Origin: Fomitopsis serialis | Taxonomy: Eukaryota; Basidiomycota; Agaricomycetes; Polyporales; Fomitopsidaceae | Assembly: GCF_022376445.1 (NCBI RefSeq) | Contig: NW_025954970.1 | Location: forward strand, 124,001 to 188,000 | Reading direction: 5' to 3' | Length of the DNA stretch: 64,000 nt | Shown here: positions 1 through 10,446 of the stretch, piece by piece | Position numbering within the stretch: position 1 is the first letter of the stretch | Layout of the letters: each line of letters starts with the position of its first letter | Position numbers and translations under genes: made by a program | Notes under the pieces: model-generated | What the model was told of the DNA's origin: nothing | Seen by the model: the letters and a program-made list of their open reading frames with translations, nothing else | Databases searched by the model: none

Positions 1-138
1 GTGCGTGTGTTCCACCTCGAAGATAATGGATGCGAATGCTCTCAGCGAGAATTCTCCTTCGATGTAGTGTCTGGCATCCACTCGCCGTGACCAGGAAGCT
101 ACTCGCTGAACCTGGCCTCCGACGTGTTCTGTGCTCAG

Positions 139-229
139 GGTCTACCACAAGTCACAGCTACACAGGCTGCGTACAACTGAGGAAGCTCAACAGCAGTGTA
201 ATCTTGACGAAGACACAATGTGGAAGCAG
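139..229 (+). other. Possible internal exon at the left edge of the window
   Basis: A 91-nt stretch is preceded by an acceptor-like CTCAG and followed by a good donor GTAAGA. It reads openly in one frame and contains EEAQQQCNLDEDTMWKQ. It could belong to a gene that starts outside the window. No continuation with a recognisable domain was found between 230 and 600, so nothing else can be supported in the first 600 bases. Confidence 0.2.
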
Positions 230-641
230 GTAAGACGGGAAACGCGCACAAGTATATAGCGTGTGATCTCAGTAGTAATTTTCTACGACTTCACAATATG
301 CGACAGCCCGCAGGCGTGGTGTCTTTCAAAAGCCACCTTCGCCACACCCACTGCTCAATCAGCTATTGCCGGTGAACTAAAGAACGAAGCCCACATGCCA
401 CCAATGTCGTCCACACACAAAGAGACAATCGAATGGCCTGTATATCAGGAGCAAACATTCATTATCTTAGGCCATGTATCGTCGCCACAGCTCTCCCCAC
501 CGCTGGATGGCCCATCTAGCCACGCCTCCTATTTACATCCCGGATTGAGGGTGGAAGCGCGCCTTCCAGCAGTATTCCCTGCACGAGCAAGATAGAGTTA
601 ACCTTCCCTACCATGCTCGTGCGGCCTCTGCTTGGGGCGAC

Positions 642-1774
642 TCATCGAGCGCTTGCTTGGGTAAACCCAGGGACGACTTTGCCCTTCTGGACGACCTTCT
701 GTGTCTCCTCCGACTCGAAGCGCGACATGGCGAGGTTCATGGCCCCGGTCAGAATACGCTCCACGACGAGCTCCACTGGGTTGTGCTCGACATTCAAGTC
801 GTACTTGTTGGTGTCGACGGTGAAGGGGCGAACATATTCTTCCTTGTGCAGCTCGGCAAACAGTGCGGACATGCGCATCGCCTTGAGGATAAGCCTAGCG
901 CAGTGTTTGTATCGTTCCATGAACTCGGTGTACACCTGGTGATCGCGGGCCGATTCGTATGAAGTTTTCATGACCTAGGAAACAGGTCAGTAAGGATCAC
1001 AGAAGACTGTTTGAACTTACAGTGCAAAGCCCTTGTTTAGCCCAGTCTGCCGGATCATCAACGATCACACATCCATCGAGAGGCACCCTCTTATCCAGCT
1101 CATCGGAGACCGCTTGGGCGTCGCCACCGCCTTGCAACAGGTACCAGTATGCCCGTAGCGCGCCGACGTATACCCTCGGGCCATAAGCGATGGGCCCGCA
1201 AAGGATGCCATCGGCATGGGGGGCGTCGGCATCGATCGGCAGGTGGTAGATGCCCTCCTGGCGTAAATGCTCAGGGACGAGGTAATCGTGGGGACCCTCA
1301 CAAACCGAAACCACAGAGAAGACGTTCGGAAGAACTTCTACGGAGTTTGGCGGCCTCCGCTGTGGGACAGGGCCGGGCTCCTCATCCGACTCACTGTCGG
1401 CGTCGGTGTGACGAATCATAGCCCTGAAAGTCTGCGGTCTTATCAACTACACAGGACACACACAATCAAGCGATCTCATTCACCTTGTGCATCATGTTGA
1501 TGTTCGTCTGCGCCGTAGCGGTCTCGTGGATCACCGCGTCCACTACACTCATTCTCTTCTCGATAAAAGGATCACGTACAATCTTCTTGGGCAGCTTGAT
1601 CCGCACCTGGACGATGCCATCCGGCACCTTCTTTGTGTTAGGCTGATCGACATTGCGTGCTGCCTGAATTATACATTCTTGAAAAACGCTCTGCACATGG
1701 TCGTCAAGTAGGCATTTCCAGCCGTCTGTGACGCCTCCGGTGATTTCCTCGTGCAAATCTTTGGGGCCGCTCAT
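642..1774 (-). CDS. Unrecognised 349-aa protein, three exons
   Basis: The model has exons 1774-1484, 1446-1021 and 974-642. The introns have GT-AG borders (38 and 46 nt) and all three exons join in frame, giving 349 residues from ATG 1774 to TGA 642. I do not recognise a family. Residues 1-97 are mixed charged with IKLPKKIVRDPF; the middle opens with an acidic stretch (DADSESDEEPGP) and then a compact, cysteine-containing globular-looking part with HLPIDADAPHADG; the last exon is helix-rich (YTEFMERYKHCARLILKAM). There is no signal peptide or membrane segment. The DNA transposon at 1995-6501 sits about 220 bp upstream of the start codon, so the promoter may be disturbed. Confidence is good that this is a gene, low for any role. 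Confidence 0.6.
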
Positions 1775-1994
1775 CGTAACTAGGATACCGGCCTGCGGAT
1801 AGAATTGAAACCTTTATGTAGATGAGCGCGAGCTTTGACAGATCAGATTCCGAACGCAGCACACCAGAAATGGCGCAGAAGGTCTGGATTGCGGTCCAGG
1901 ACGGCGCAGAGCTCGACCCGCTCTCTGACCGACAAACGCGTTCACTGCAAAATTGAAGTGAGCAGGACACCATATGAGCCAGTCAACAAACGTA

Positions 1995-2018
1995 CTGTAC
2001 CCTTTTAAACGTCGGTCA
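1995..2018 (+). repeat. Left terminal inverted repeat of the Ulp1-DDE transposon
   Basis: The first 15 bases are an exact inverted match to 6487-6501. The next 9 bases (CGTCGGTCA) match the inverse of 6473-6481 after a small spacer on the right side. The TA at 1993-1994 immediately outside is the presumed target duplication. Confidence 0.85.
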
Positions 2019-2272
2019 GGTGTGACCGTGACATGCGCGACGAAATGTTCCATTCGTCGATGACAGTGGATGACCGTGACACATCAATAATTTCGTCAGA
2101 GGTGGCTAGGCCCAGGCTGAGCCGCTGAACTGTGTGTGACCGTCCGAAATGTGGCGCCGCCACCAACCGATTATGGGAAGAATTGCAATGTTGATTTCTA
2201 CAGGCCACGTACTACCCTCTGCACGAGTGACAACAACGAGTTCTCTGGGCAGCATACAGCAACACAAACAAA

Positions 2273-5200
2273 ATGCACAGCGAAAAGTACAATATTGAGC
2301 TCATGCATCCATTACTTGAAATTCCCGACACCCTACGCACAGAACTCTTGCCTCCGCCATCTCTATCTGTCTTGGATTTCTTGAAGTTCCCCTTGCCCAT
2401 TATATGCCCGTCGACACAGAGCTACTTGCCATTCACCTTTGTTAGCAAAAGCAAGCCATCAGTGCTTGATATCAAAGTGATTCAAAAACTCCCAGTTCCG
2501 TCACTACAAACAATGCAGGCACTTCGAGACATCTGCAAGGATGGAAAGCTAGACGGTATGCATTCAGTCATCTGTCCCCATGTCACATCATCTACAGCAA
2601 CCTACCCGCCATGGATCATATCTTACTGGTCGGAGGTGGCAGTGATCCGTTTGACGAGCTATAGACGGTGGAGTACAGCAGAGAAGGCACTGCGGATGCG
2701 GATGAACATATGGAGGAGGCCGATGAACACGGCGGAGCACCCACCTCAAGATGCCCTCACGATGCTGGGCATACTTCCTTGGTCAGGAAACCTACAGGGC
2801 TTCGACTTCCCCGAGTCTGTTGAGACTCTCGTTCACTACATGACGAACGAATGGCTCAGCGACAGCCATGAAGATCAGATGTTGACGCTTCTGCGGCAGG
2901 ACATCACCCTCAGTAGCTCTCACACCTTGTACGAGGTAGAGAATGCTTACTTTGGATCACTCCTCCGGAGCGCATATGCTTCACGCGAACACGGAGAATA
3001 CGAAGAGAGCCGCCACTTCGCTCGGGTGCGTGGAGTTGGCCAGGCTCTTGCAGAAGGACGCCGCTCTGCAGTTGCATTCATTTTGAACGTGAACCGAAAT
3101 CATTGGGTTGCTGTTATTGTCGACTTCTGCACGTCGGAAATTCTCTGGGGCGACCCTCTTGGGCATCCGCCTTCAGCGGCTGATATCGAGGCACTCGACT
3201 GGTGGACAGCACTACATTCAGGCTATACATTTGCGCACCGGACATTGATGGTCACAAGGCAGACAGACGACTTCTCTTGTGGTCTGCTTGCATTCGGAGC
3301 CCTCGCGCACTACTGCTTGCCAGAGAAGTATCCTCTCGTGGCTGCATCGGAGGTTGCCGATGAACGCTTGAGGATGTTCCTAGCTATCGCACGAAGGCAT
3401 CTAAGCGAGGTAAGTAACCTTGGGAATCATGCATGACGTACTATCTAATGTGGCCACGGCATCAGTCCTTTGAAGAGCAAGCCAAGGCCTTCGAGTTTAC
3501 GTTCACGATGCCATCGGGACCAGCCACCTCACCACATACATGGGCATCCCCGACTCCATCTTCCAAGGTGCCAGCCACATCTTCTGATGGGCCGTGCACG
3601 CCACCCTTATGCATTGAGGGATACACTAGTACACCTCCGACCAGAATCAGTGTCGGTGTATTCATATTGTCAAGCATGATGGCAGACTCACCGAATTCTC
3701 TGTTAGATTGACCCTGTGGACGAAGCCAATGTCTTGTCCACGTCGTCACCCGACTCGATCTTACCCGACACAACAGACAGTTCGATCTCCGAGGCAGGTC
3801 CAACAGCATGCGAGTCCTCTAAGCTTGGCTGTACAAAGATCAGAGTGACGTCTGCCATACGGACAGCAGTGGAGGCGAGCTCTAGTCAACGACCTGCTGG
3901 CCTGCTCCAGTTCTTCAAGCTTGGCACACGAGAACAGTATGAGGATCAGCTACGCCGGGATGCCGAAATGAGCCAAGTCTACGAAGCAGAGCAAAAGGAG
4001 TTACAGACGTACGCAGACAAGCACAAGGCAGAAAGAACACGTGAGGCTGCTCGTCGCCGTCAGCAAGTTCACCGTGCAAAGATCCATCAAAAGGAGAAGG
4101 ATGAGGGTCTACGTTCTCCAGGAGGGAGAAAACGCACCCATAAGGTATGATCTACAGTCTACATCGTAGAGACTTGTTGACAGCAGCTTGCAAAGGTCGC
4201 AGACCTTGTGCTTGAAGACAAAGCGGTGAAAAAGCCACGGCATACGGTCGCAGAGCTGTCACGTCCCGAACGTCAGCGCAACGCACATCTCCGTGACAAG
4301 AATAAGAGAACTGCAGGTCGTCCGCGAAAGCATGAGCAACGCGACGCTGTCTACACGAACTGGCACGCACCTTTTCTCTGGCGGCAGATAACTAAAGCTG
4401 CGAAGGATCTATCAGTCGGGTGGCAGATGAGCGCGACCCGCATCGCAGCTGTCTTGAAGAGAAGGGATCCGGAGACATTTGGGCGGATCTCACGGTCAAC
4501 GATCAATGGCTGGATTGATCGTTCAGGGCCAACACCGCAATGGTCTGACAACGCACTCCGACTGGCAGAACTGGGACACCATTTGGGAAACAGCGAGTGC
4601 GGACGAAAGGGTGCACTGGTTCGTCTTGTCATCTCTTCGCAGTTGTGCATGAATTGATGTTATCCAGGCACGCTACCCTGAGGTCGTTACTACAATTGTA
4701 CGCCGCCTGGAAGCATTACGAGACTCGTCTGCTCCACTCACCCTGGTGACAATTCGTGGAATTGTTGTTGCTACGATTGTCAAGATGGCGCCAGAGATCT
4801 TCGACCAGAAGGCTGCGGATGGCTCGAAGTTTCGCTGCTCCGATTCATTTCTACGTACATTCTTACACAACACCCTCCACTGGTCGGAGCGCAGAGCAAC
4901 ACGTGCAGGGCAGAAGTTGCCGCATGACTGGGAAGATATATGTGAGCGATCGTTCTGTCGCCTCGCATACAAGATCAAGGAAGAAGACATACCATCATCT
5001 CTCTATGTCAATTCCGATCAAACACAAGTCGTCTATGCACAAGGCACGAAACTCACTTGGGCCCCGACAGGAGCGCGGCAGGTGTCTGTTTTGGGGGAGG
5101 ACGAAAAACGCGCGTTCACAGCGATGGTCTCGATAACGAATGATGGCAAGGCGCTGCCCATCCAGGCGATCTACCAGGGACACACAAACCGTTCTTTACC

Positions 5201-6279
5201 CTTGGCGACCGCGACGCACTACGCAGATTGCATCAATGCCGGATTTCTTCTGGAATACTCGGCAACAGACACGTACTGGTCGACACAAGCAACAATGCGC
5301 TCGGTAGTCACCAAGATTATCGCACCGTATTTTGAGAAGGAGAAGCAACGTCTAGGTCTCCCGCAGTCCCAGAAGAGTGTTTGGCAGATTGATGTTTGGG
5401 TCGTCCACCGTTCGCACGAGTTTCGCACCTGGCTGAGGGCAACACACCCTACAATTCTCCTTGACTACATCCCGGCAAACTGTACGGGCGTATGGCAGGC
5501 ATGCGACGTTGGGATTCAGCGAATATTCAAACACTCTATGAAACGATCGTACCACCAGGACGTCGTCCAGGACATCCTTCAGCAACTCGACAGCGGAGCG
5601 GAGATTGTCGTGATCGAGAAGCGGATAGGCCACTTGCGAGACTGTAGCGTAACATGGCTATGGCGTGCATACAACACAATCAATGAACCAAAGATAATCT
5701 TGAAGGTATTCAGATATTCACGTACCTCGCGCCCACTCTGACACAAGCTCCTGATGCTAGGCCTTCGAGTTGTGCCGCGCGCGCAGCTTCAACTTGTCAT
5801 TCGCGAGTCTGACGAGCTACGCAGCACGGGAGAGGTTGCGGCGATTGAAGGACACGGATGCGGACCTATGGGCAGAGTTAACAGCCAATGAACACTCAGA
5901 AGAACCCGTCATTCACGCCGATGAACAGCCCATGGAGGACACAGTGACTGCTGACGACGTACCTGAGGATGATAGTGATCTGCCGCTTGCACTGATCATT
6001 GGGCACATCGCCGAGAACACGGATGATGGTACTGTTTCAACAACTGCTCAAGGCCAGCTGATATCAGCAGCCTTAGCAGAAGACACGTCGGATACGGAGT
6101 CTATTGCTGATGACGGCCATGCTACAGTTCCTGCAGGCGGTTCGAAAGTTGCACCTGGCAAATCGTCAGACTCGGCCAAGGTCAGGAGGCAGTCAACACG
6201 GACGAGGAAGCCAAACATACTCTACAGCTCAACGCTCTTTTGGCATCACAATGACATGGATGCATCCGACGTGGAGTAG
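2273..6279 (+). CDS. Transposon polyprotein: Ulp1-like cysteine peptidase fused to DDE_1 transposase
   Basis: Exons 2273-3409, 3466-3567, 3707-4144, 4187-4618, 4668-5705 and 5761-6279 all join in phase 0 and give 1,221 residues. Residues about 270-345 form a C48 (Ulp1/SENP) peptidase core: His in NRNHWV, Asp in WGDPLG, Gln in RQTDDFSCG and the nucleophilic Cys in SCG. A charged, coiled, lysine-rich region follows (KRTHK, RPRKHEQRD). The DDE_1 transposase core occupies about residues 790-1000: first Asp in VNSDQTQV, second Asp in QIDVWVVHRSHEF, third Asp in ACDVGIQRIFKHS. The tail is acidic and ends in RRQSTRTRKP. DDE_1 enzymes cut and join element ends; Ulp1 enzymes cleave SUMO-like modifiers. 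The third donor (GTTCGT) is weak, so two separate proteins remain possible, but frame continuity over five introns favours one. Confidence 0.8.
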
Positions 6280-6472
6280 GGCGACGTGGAGGAGAGGACG
6301 ACGACGACTCGACGATGTTATCGCGCTCGTATCTAGTCTTGTATCGCGCGTGCGCGCTCGCTCAATCATTACCTATTTTGGAAGTTAGGCGCCCATGTCG
6401 CCAATTCGTCAGTCCGCGTTGTGACCGTTATTTGGACCAGAAAATCGTTCCGTCAATGGTCTATGTGACGCG

Positions 6473-6501
6473 TGACCGACGAACCATTTAAAAGGGTACA
6501 G
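6473..6501 (-). repeat. Right terminal inverted repeat of the Ulp1-DDE transposon
   Basis: It ends in AAAAGGGTACAG, the inverse complement of the left terminus, and is followed by TA at 6502-6503. Outside it the host sequence resumes. Confidence 0.85.
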
Positions 6502-6503
6502 TA

Positions 6504-7020
6504 CGTCGGAAGTTGGGACCGGAGCGCAAGCACGGGAGGAAGGAAGGAGGGGAATTCTACAAGGTCGCGGTCATGCTGGGCCTAGTGCGCGGGCCATGAC
6601 TGGCGGCGACGTAAATGTTCAGTGCTGTTTTGTTGGGTTCAATGTGTTTTATGTTCCGCGTAGAGGGCGTTGAAGGAGAGTACTTACATCGCGGAATCTG
6701 CACGGCGGTGTTACCACCAGGTACATCTTATCGACGAGCGGCAGTCCGATCGATAATAATAAGCCCCGATTAGGCATTACGGGTTTACGATCACTACGGC
6801 CACCCCCGCCCCACCTCATAACAGTCTGTCGGTTCCCCGGTGCGCGATCAACAACCTGACCTCTGCTCGTCCATTCATTGTCTGGCTGTGCTTCACTGGA
6901 CCATAGGTTGTCCGTTCTCTGCCGGTATGTTTCGCTTGTGATAACTCTGCCATCAGGTTGTGTAACAACTGCCAGGACTTCAATGGCCTTACGGTCAATC
7001 ATCCTACAATGGACATACCG
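6504..7020. other. Transposon flank without a supported gene
   Basis: No protein family was recognised. Just outside the right TA duplication a short plus-strand frame (about 6532-6600) ends in GGEFYKVAVMLGLVRGP and a stop. It may be part of the host sequence interrupted by the transposon, but there is no second anchor on the left side. Confidence 0.3.
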
Positions 7021-7028
7021 ACCTTGTT

Positions 7029-7400
7029 ATGAGCGAGTATCGCCCACGAAGCAGCAGCCTGGCTATGGTCACGGTCGCAGGCGATTTTGCGCAAGACCGC
7101 TGTCAGTCTGCCCTAAACACAGTCCCAACTCCGACAGTGGGTGGTCTAAGTCGCACTGCGCACGGTAACTTGACGACTCGCTGGCACTCACCTCCTACCA
7201 CCGATCACCCTGCCCACTCCCTAATCCACCTTCTACTCAGCATGATCAACACCATGCTCAAACAGCACCCAGGGATCGTACTCACACTCTGGTGGGTTCC
7301 GGGCCACCACGACATGGCAGGCCATGAGCATGCCAACCAAGAAGCGAAGAAGGCAGCGCGAGGCAGCAGCAGCTCCGCGGTCAACCTCCGAGTCCTTGCT
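7029..7400 (+). pseudogene. RNase H fragment of a LINE-type retrotransposon
   Basis: The frame contains HSLIHLLLSMINTML, then TLWWVPGHHDMAGHEHANQ and EAKKAARG. This is the C-terminal part of the RNase H domain found at the end of fungal non-LTR retrotransposon polyproteins: the WVPGH motif, then a second helix with N-x-x-A-x-x-x-A-K. No reverse transcriptase motif is visible upstream and the frame degrades into low-complexity sequence downstream. It is a short dead remnant of perhaps 90 recognisable residues. Confidence 0.65.
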
Positions 7401-7408
7401 GGCTCACG

Positions 7409-7473
7409 CGGACGAGCGAGAGGGCAAGCAAATAGGCATTGCATGCCTACTTGCGCGCCCTCTCGCTCGTCCG
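7409..7473. repeat. 65-nt hairpin (near-perfect palindrome)
   Basis: The outer arms 7409-7425 and 7457-7473 are perfect 17-bp inverted copies (CGGACGAGCGAGAGGGC). The inner arms 7428-7439 and 7442-7453 pair over 12 bp with one mismatch, leaving a tiny loop. The hairpin lies directly after the RNase H scrap, at the start of a strand-biased GC-rich tract. Confidence 0.8.
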
Positions 7474-7544
7474 TCTGCCAGTATTTGCCTTCTTACCAGC
7501 TCGCTTGCCCGCCCACTCCATCAGGAAACCCGCCCCGTGCAAAT
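7474..7544 (+). repeat. Pyrimidine-rich degenerate tract ending in a dispersed 26-bp motif
   Basis: The plus strand is a degenerate series of CTCGC/CCCGC/CTTGC words. It ends at 7519-7544 with a 26-bp motif beginning ATCAGGAAACCC and ending GTGCAAAT. The same motif recurs inverted at 20436-20461 with two mismatches. In both places it is followed by repeated GCGCAAAT-like words. Confidence 0.55.
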
Positions 7545-7729
7545 GTGGCGCAAATCCGCGCCAAACCCGCGTCGCGCCACTTCGGGCGCCAGTAGGTTGC
7601 AAAGGAGGGTAAAGCAGCATAAATCAGTGTAAATGACCTCTCCACCGTCCCGTAAATATATTTGATCTGTCCAGTCCTGTAAATGTATTCGCTGTTCAAG
7701 TAATCTATCCTAACTACGCCGCGCTGTAT

Positions 7730-8602
7730 TCAGCAGTCATACCACGAAGGTAGTGTCCATAATGGTGGTACAGTTGCCCATAGAGCCCGCCCGCCGACGT
7801 CTCGTCTGCGAGCTCTTGCGTTCGCAGGCCCACTCGGCCATATCCACTGCGGCGTCTGCTCCTCGGGCGGGACGGCTCGTAGACCACGTCCTCCTTGTCG
7901 TCGGGCATGCTCGTCTCGCGCTTCTTCGCGAGCTGCCGCACTTTGGTGAGGACCAGCTCGAGCAACACGCTGAACGCGGTCAGCGATAGATCCATTGTCC
8001 GGGGTGCCAACATCAGTAGTGACAGTGCTACTCACGGGTGAGTCGGCCACTTCGGCCTTCATCCGGATACGCAGCGAGTGCTCGAAGAGGAGCTGCGTGA
8101 TGATACTCATCGTGCGCACGAGCATGCGCGTCATCGTGAAGATGTAAACCTGGAGCGCGATCGAGCCAACCATCGGCCCGACGAACAGCCAACATCCACA
8201 CCCACGGACGCGCGACCGCGCCGTCGCCGTCCGTCTCGTCTCGAGGTAGTGCAGCAGGTTCCTGATCCCGAGCGGGCTCGCGAAGAACGTAACTACCTGG
8301 ATGGTCAGTGTGATCGCAAGCACAATGTACTCCGTGAGAAACACGGCCATCAGCCCGAGCAATATGTGCCGCTGCTTCGCCACTTGGAACAGGTCGAGCC
8401 GCTTGAAGCTGTGTTTGACGAGATGCTTCGCGCTGTCGTAGTCGGCGAGCGGCGGGAGCTTCTCGATGGCGGGTGCGGGACCTTGTACGCCTCGAAGACA
8501 GTCGGGTCTAGCCATGTGACCAGCATCATCGAGAGCCCGCGGTCTACTCGCTTTGCACACAGGGCGAACGCCCTGCGTCCTCGTCCTCGCGATGTGAGAC
8601 AC
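7730..8602 (-). pseudogene. ABC transporter C-family (MRP/Yor1-like) fragment
   Basis: The frame contains a linker LPPLADYDSAKHLVKHSFKR, then transmembrane segments (LLGLMAVFLTEYIVLAITL and FVGPMVGSIALQVYIF) and the intracellular-loop signature ITQLLFEHSLRIRMKAE. These are typical of the first transmembrane domain of fungal ABC-C full transporters. Only about 150 residues, roughly from the pre-TMD1 linker to the middle of TMD1, are preserved. No nucleotide-binding domain (Walker A/B, LSGGQ) follows; downstream the frame becomes Arg/Ala-rich and ends. It is a truncated gene fragment of an exporter of about 1,400 residues, on the same strand as the aconitase fragment 1.5 kb away. Confidence 0.7.
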
Positions 8603-9600
8603 GGTGCCGTGGCCCGGCCTCGTCCTTCACGGCTGGCTCGCCCTCGCCCGCCATCCGCCGCTTACCCACCGTCCACTGCTTGCCCTGACCTGCCGTTACG
8701 TGCGGGGGACCGCTTGCCAATCGTGGTTGCGCCTGCGTGCTCGCCGTTGCCATCTGCAACGTGCAGCAGTCGGGTGCTGCATGTCGCAACGCCCTGTACT
8801 CGCTGTGAGCTTACCAGTTCGCATGCGTCTGCACTCACCTCGGCTGCCCTTCGCCCATGCGCCCGCCGCCGTTCGTCGGCTGCCTGTGCCTGCGTGCAGG
8901 GAGTTAGCTCTGCGGTCTTGATCGGCATGTGCGTCGTCTTGCGTCTTGGGCCCTCGGTGCGCTTGCCACAGAGGTGGCGCCGCATTTGTAGTGGTCGCTG
9001 TAGTAGCACAATGGGTGGTGTATAGTGTCCGGCAGCCCCTCTTTGGTGCAGCACTAATCACTCGGCCTCCCGGAGGGGCCAAAGCAACCGGCATACGCCA
9101 TACGAGACCGTTCGTATGGATTGGATGAGTGATAACGAGCTGGCCTATGGTGTAGGGGCTGATTGCGAACGGTGGGTAGGTAGTAGGCGTGGGTTGTGCA
9201 ACTTGTAGGGCGAGAACGTTCGAAGTGGCGAGTCGGCACGGGCTCTTCAATCGGTGTTGAGCCACTGTTGACTGAGAGGCCCAGAGGCCCGGGGGTTCTG
9301 ACAGTGCAGCGTGGAGTGTGAGCATTGAGTGACGATGTAGCCAGGGTATGTTGTAGTCAGGAGTAAAGAGGTTGTAGCAGAGCGTCAAAGCGGCGTTGCC
9401 TCTCGTAGTGCGAAAACTAGGCGCCGGTATCTCTGGCTCTGTCTGCGCTGCTCAAACTACGACGTCGATGTACATTTTTTATATCTCATTCATCATTCTT
9501 TTATCGGATCTTCCCATACATGCACTTCACGAGCTTTTAATCTAAATGGGAAGAGACGAATGAAGCGCTTTCTTGGGCGGCCGGTCGGACGCTTGCGCGC
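8603..9600. other. GC-rich region with no recognisable gene
   Basis: Long frames are open on both strands because of base composition (high GC, few stops), but none shows a domain, a consistent splice pattern or an anchor at either end. The stretch 9440-9560 is A/T-rich and contains no gene signal. Confidence 0.4.
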
Positions 9601-9622
9601 GCTACGGTGGGGTACTCGCAAG

Positions 9623-9760
9623 CTAAGTGCGATGCGATGCGCGCGCGAGGTTCACGACTACACGTGTGACATATGCATGCTTATCCTTAAATGACTTAAC
9701 AGGTAAGGTGTCACAAACTTCGAGTACATGGTCGCCCGTCCATTCGGCTGAATGCGTGCA
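9623..9760 (-). pseudogene. Plavaka transposase 3'-end remnant
   Basis: About 30 residues (EWTGDHVLEVCDTLPVKSF, then KDKHAYVTRVV) align with the C-terminus of the intact Plavaka protein at 11552-11650 (EWTSSNVLELCDLFYANSF, then TDRHTYITVV). Upstream sequence does not continue the similarity; it runs into unrelated sequence and the aconitase fragment. This is the broken end of a second, older Plavaka copy. Confidence 0.65.
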
Positions 9761-9956
9761 CCAGCATCGAGACGATGCCGAGCTTGAGGAACGGCGGAAC
9801 GGGAGCGCGGCTCGACGCGCGGTGCGGGCGAGGCGGTGCGAGGCGTCGCATAGGGACTCGTGGATGGAGAGGGGGAATGTCAGGATCAGGGAGGCTTCGT
9901 GCACGAAGTGCAGTGGCGAGATGGCCGCGCCGCAGTCTTCTCGTACAGACCGGAGT

Positions 9957-10446
9957 CTACATTGGGACGGCACGTACCTCGTCACCGTCGGGTTCGAGAA
10001 TTCCGCGGTTGAAGCTGTACGTGAGCGAGACCTCCTCCTTGGAGCCGTCCCTGGGCTTGAGCACGAGCGTGAGGTTCTTGGCAGGCGCGAACGACTCGAA
10101 CACGCCGATGTCGACGCGGTCCTGAGAGCGGACCTTCTCGGAGTCCTCGGAATCGGCGAACGTGAGCGCGAGCATGCCCTGCTTGTTCAGGTTCGTCTCG
10201 TGGATACGGGCAACCGACCAGGGGACGACAGCGAAGTCACCCAGGAAGTGGAGCTCGAGAGGACGAACCCTCACCGTCGTTGTGGTCACCGACGACGACG
10301 ACCCACTTGATGCCGTGGTCGCGGGGGTAGGCACAAGTCTGAGGCACGGCGCGGTGTTGCCGCGCTGGTGGGTCGAATGGTATATTAGCCTGAGAGGCCT
10401 TCAGTGAAAGCACGTAGCGCTCACCGGTTTCGGTACAATAGACCAC
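9957..10446 (-). pseudogene. Aconitate hydratase C-terminal (swivel domain) fragment
   Basis: A segment with DHGIKWVVVVGDHNDGEGSS is followed in another frame by LHFLGDFAVVPWSVARIHETN and then LNKQGMLALTFADSEDSEKVR, VDIGVF, SFAPAKNLTLVLKPRDGS. This matches the swivel domain of aconitase, the TCA-cycle [4Fe-4S] isomerase; intact enzymes read GDHNYGEGSSREHAALEPR, so the substrate-binding SRE region is broken by a frameshift here. An intron may remain at about 10,330-10,430. Iron-sulphur ligands and the other domains are absent. It is a decayed fragment of about 150 residues. Upstream minus-strand sequence (GEELLEEGLGREELQME, with stops) is not aconitase and was not identified. Confidence 0.75.

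Larger units (their letters stand above)
1995..6501 (+). mobile_element. Complete Ulp1-DDE DNA transposon (TA-inserting, pogo/Tc-like DDE_1 class)
   Basis: Both ends carry an exact inverted repeat beginning CTGTACCCTTTTAAA (1995-2009; inverted at 6487-6501), followed on each side by a second inverted block CGTCGGTCA (2010-2018; inverted at 6473-6481). TA dinucleotides flank the element at 1993-1994 and 6502-6503, as expected for a TA target-site duplication. The 4,507-bp interior holds one long intact spliced gene. The exact termini, the TA duplication and the open reading frame suggest a recent, possibly still active insertion. The TA preference and the DDE_1 domain place it near pogo/Tc1-mariner-type elements; the exact family name is not assigned here. 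Confidence 0.85.

Noticed and set aside
1821..1955. A 44-codon plus-strand frame (MAQKVWIAVQDGAELD) split from a host exon by the transposon
   Set aside because: It ends at a stop before the insertion site and no matching continuation could be joined across the element.
3433..3711. A separate small gene between the Ulp1 and DDE parts
   Set aside because: The piece 3466-3567 splices in phase to both neighbours, so it is better explained as an exon of the transposon gene.
8078..9025. A 315-residue plus-strand open frame
   Set aside because: It is antisense to the ABC transporter fragment and consists of Arg/Glu/Pro-rich sequence typical of GC-rich shadow frames.
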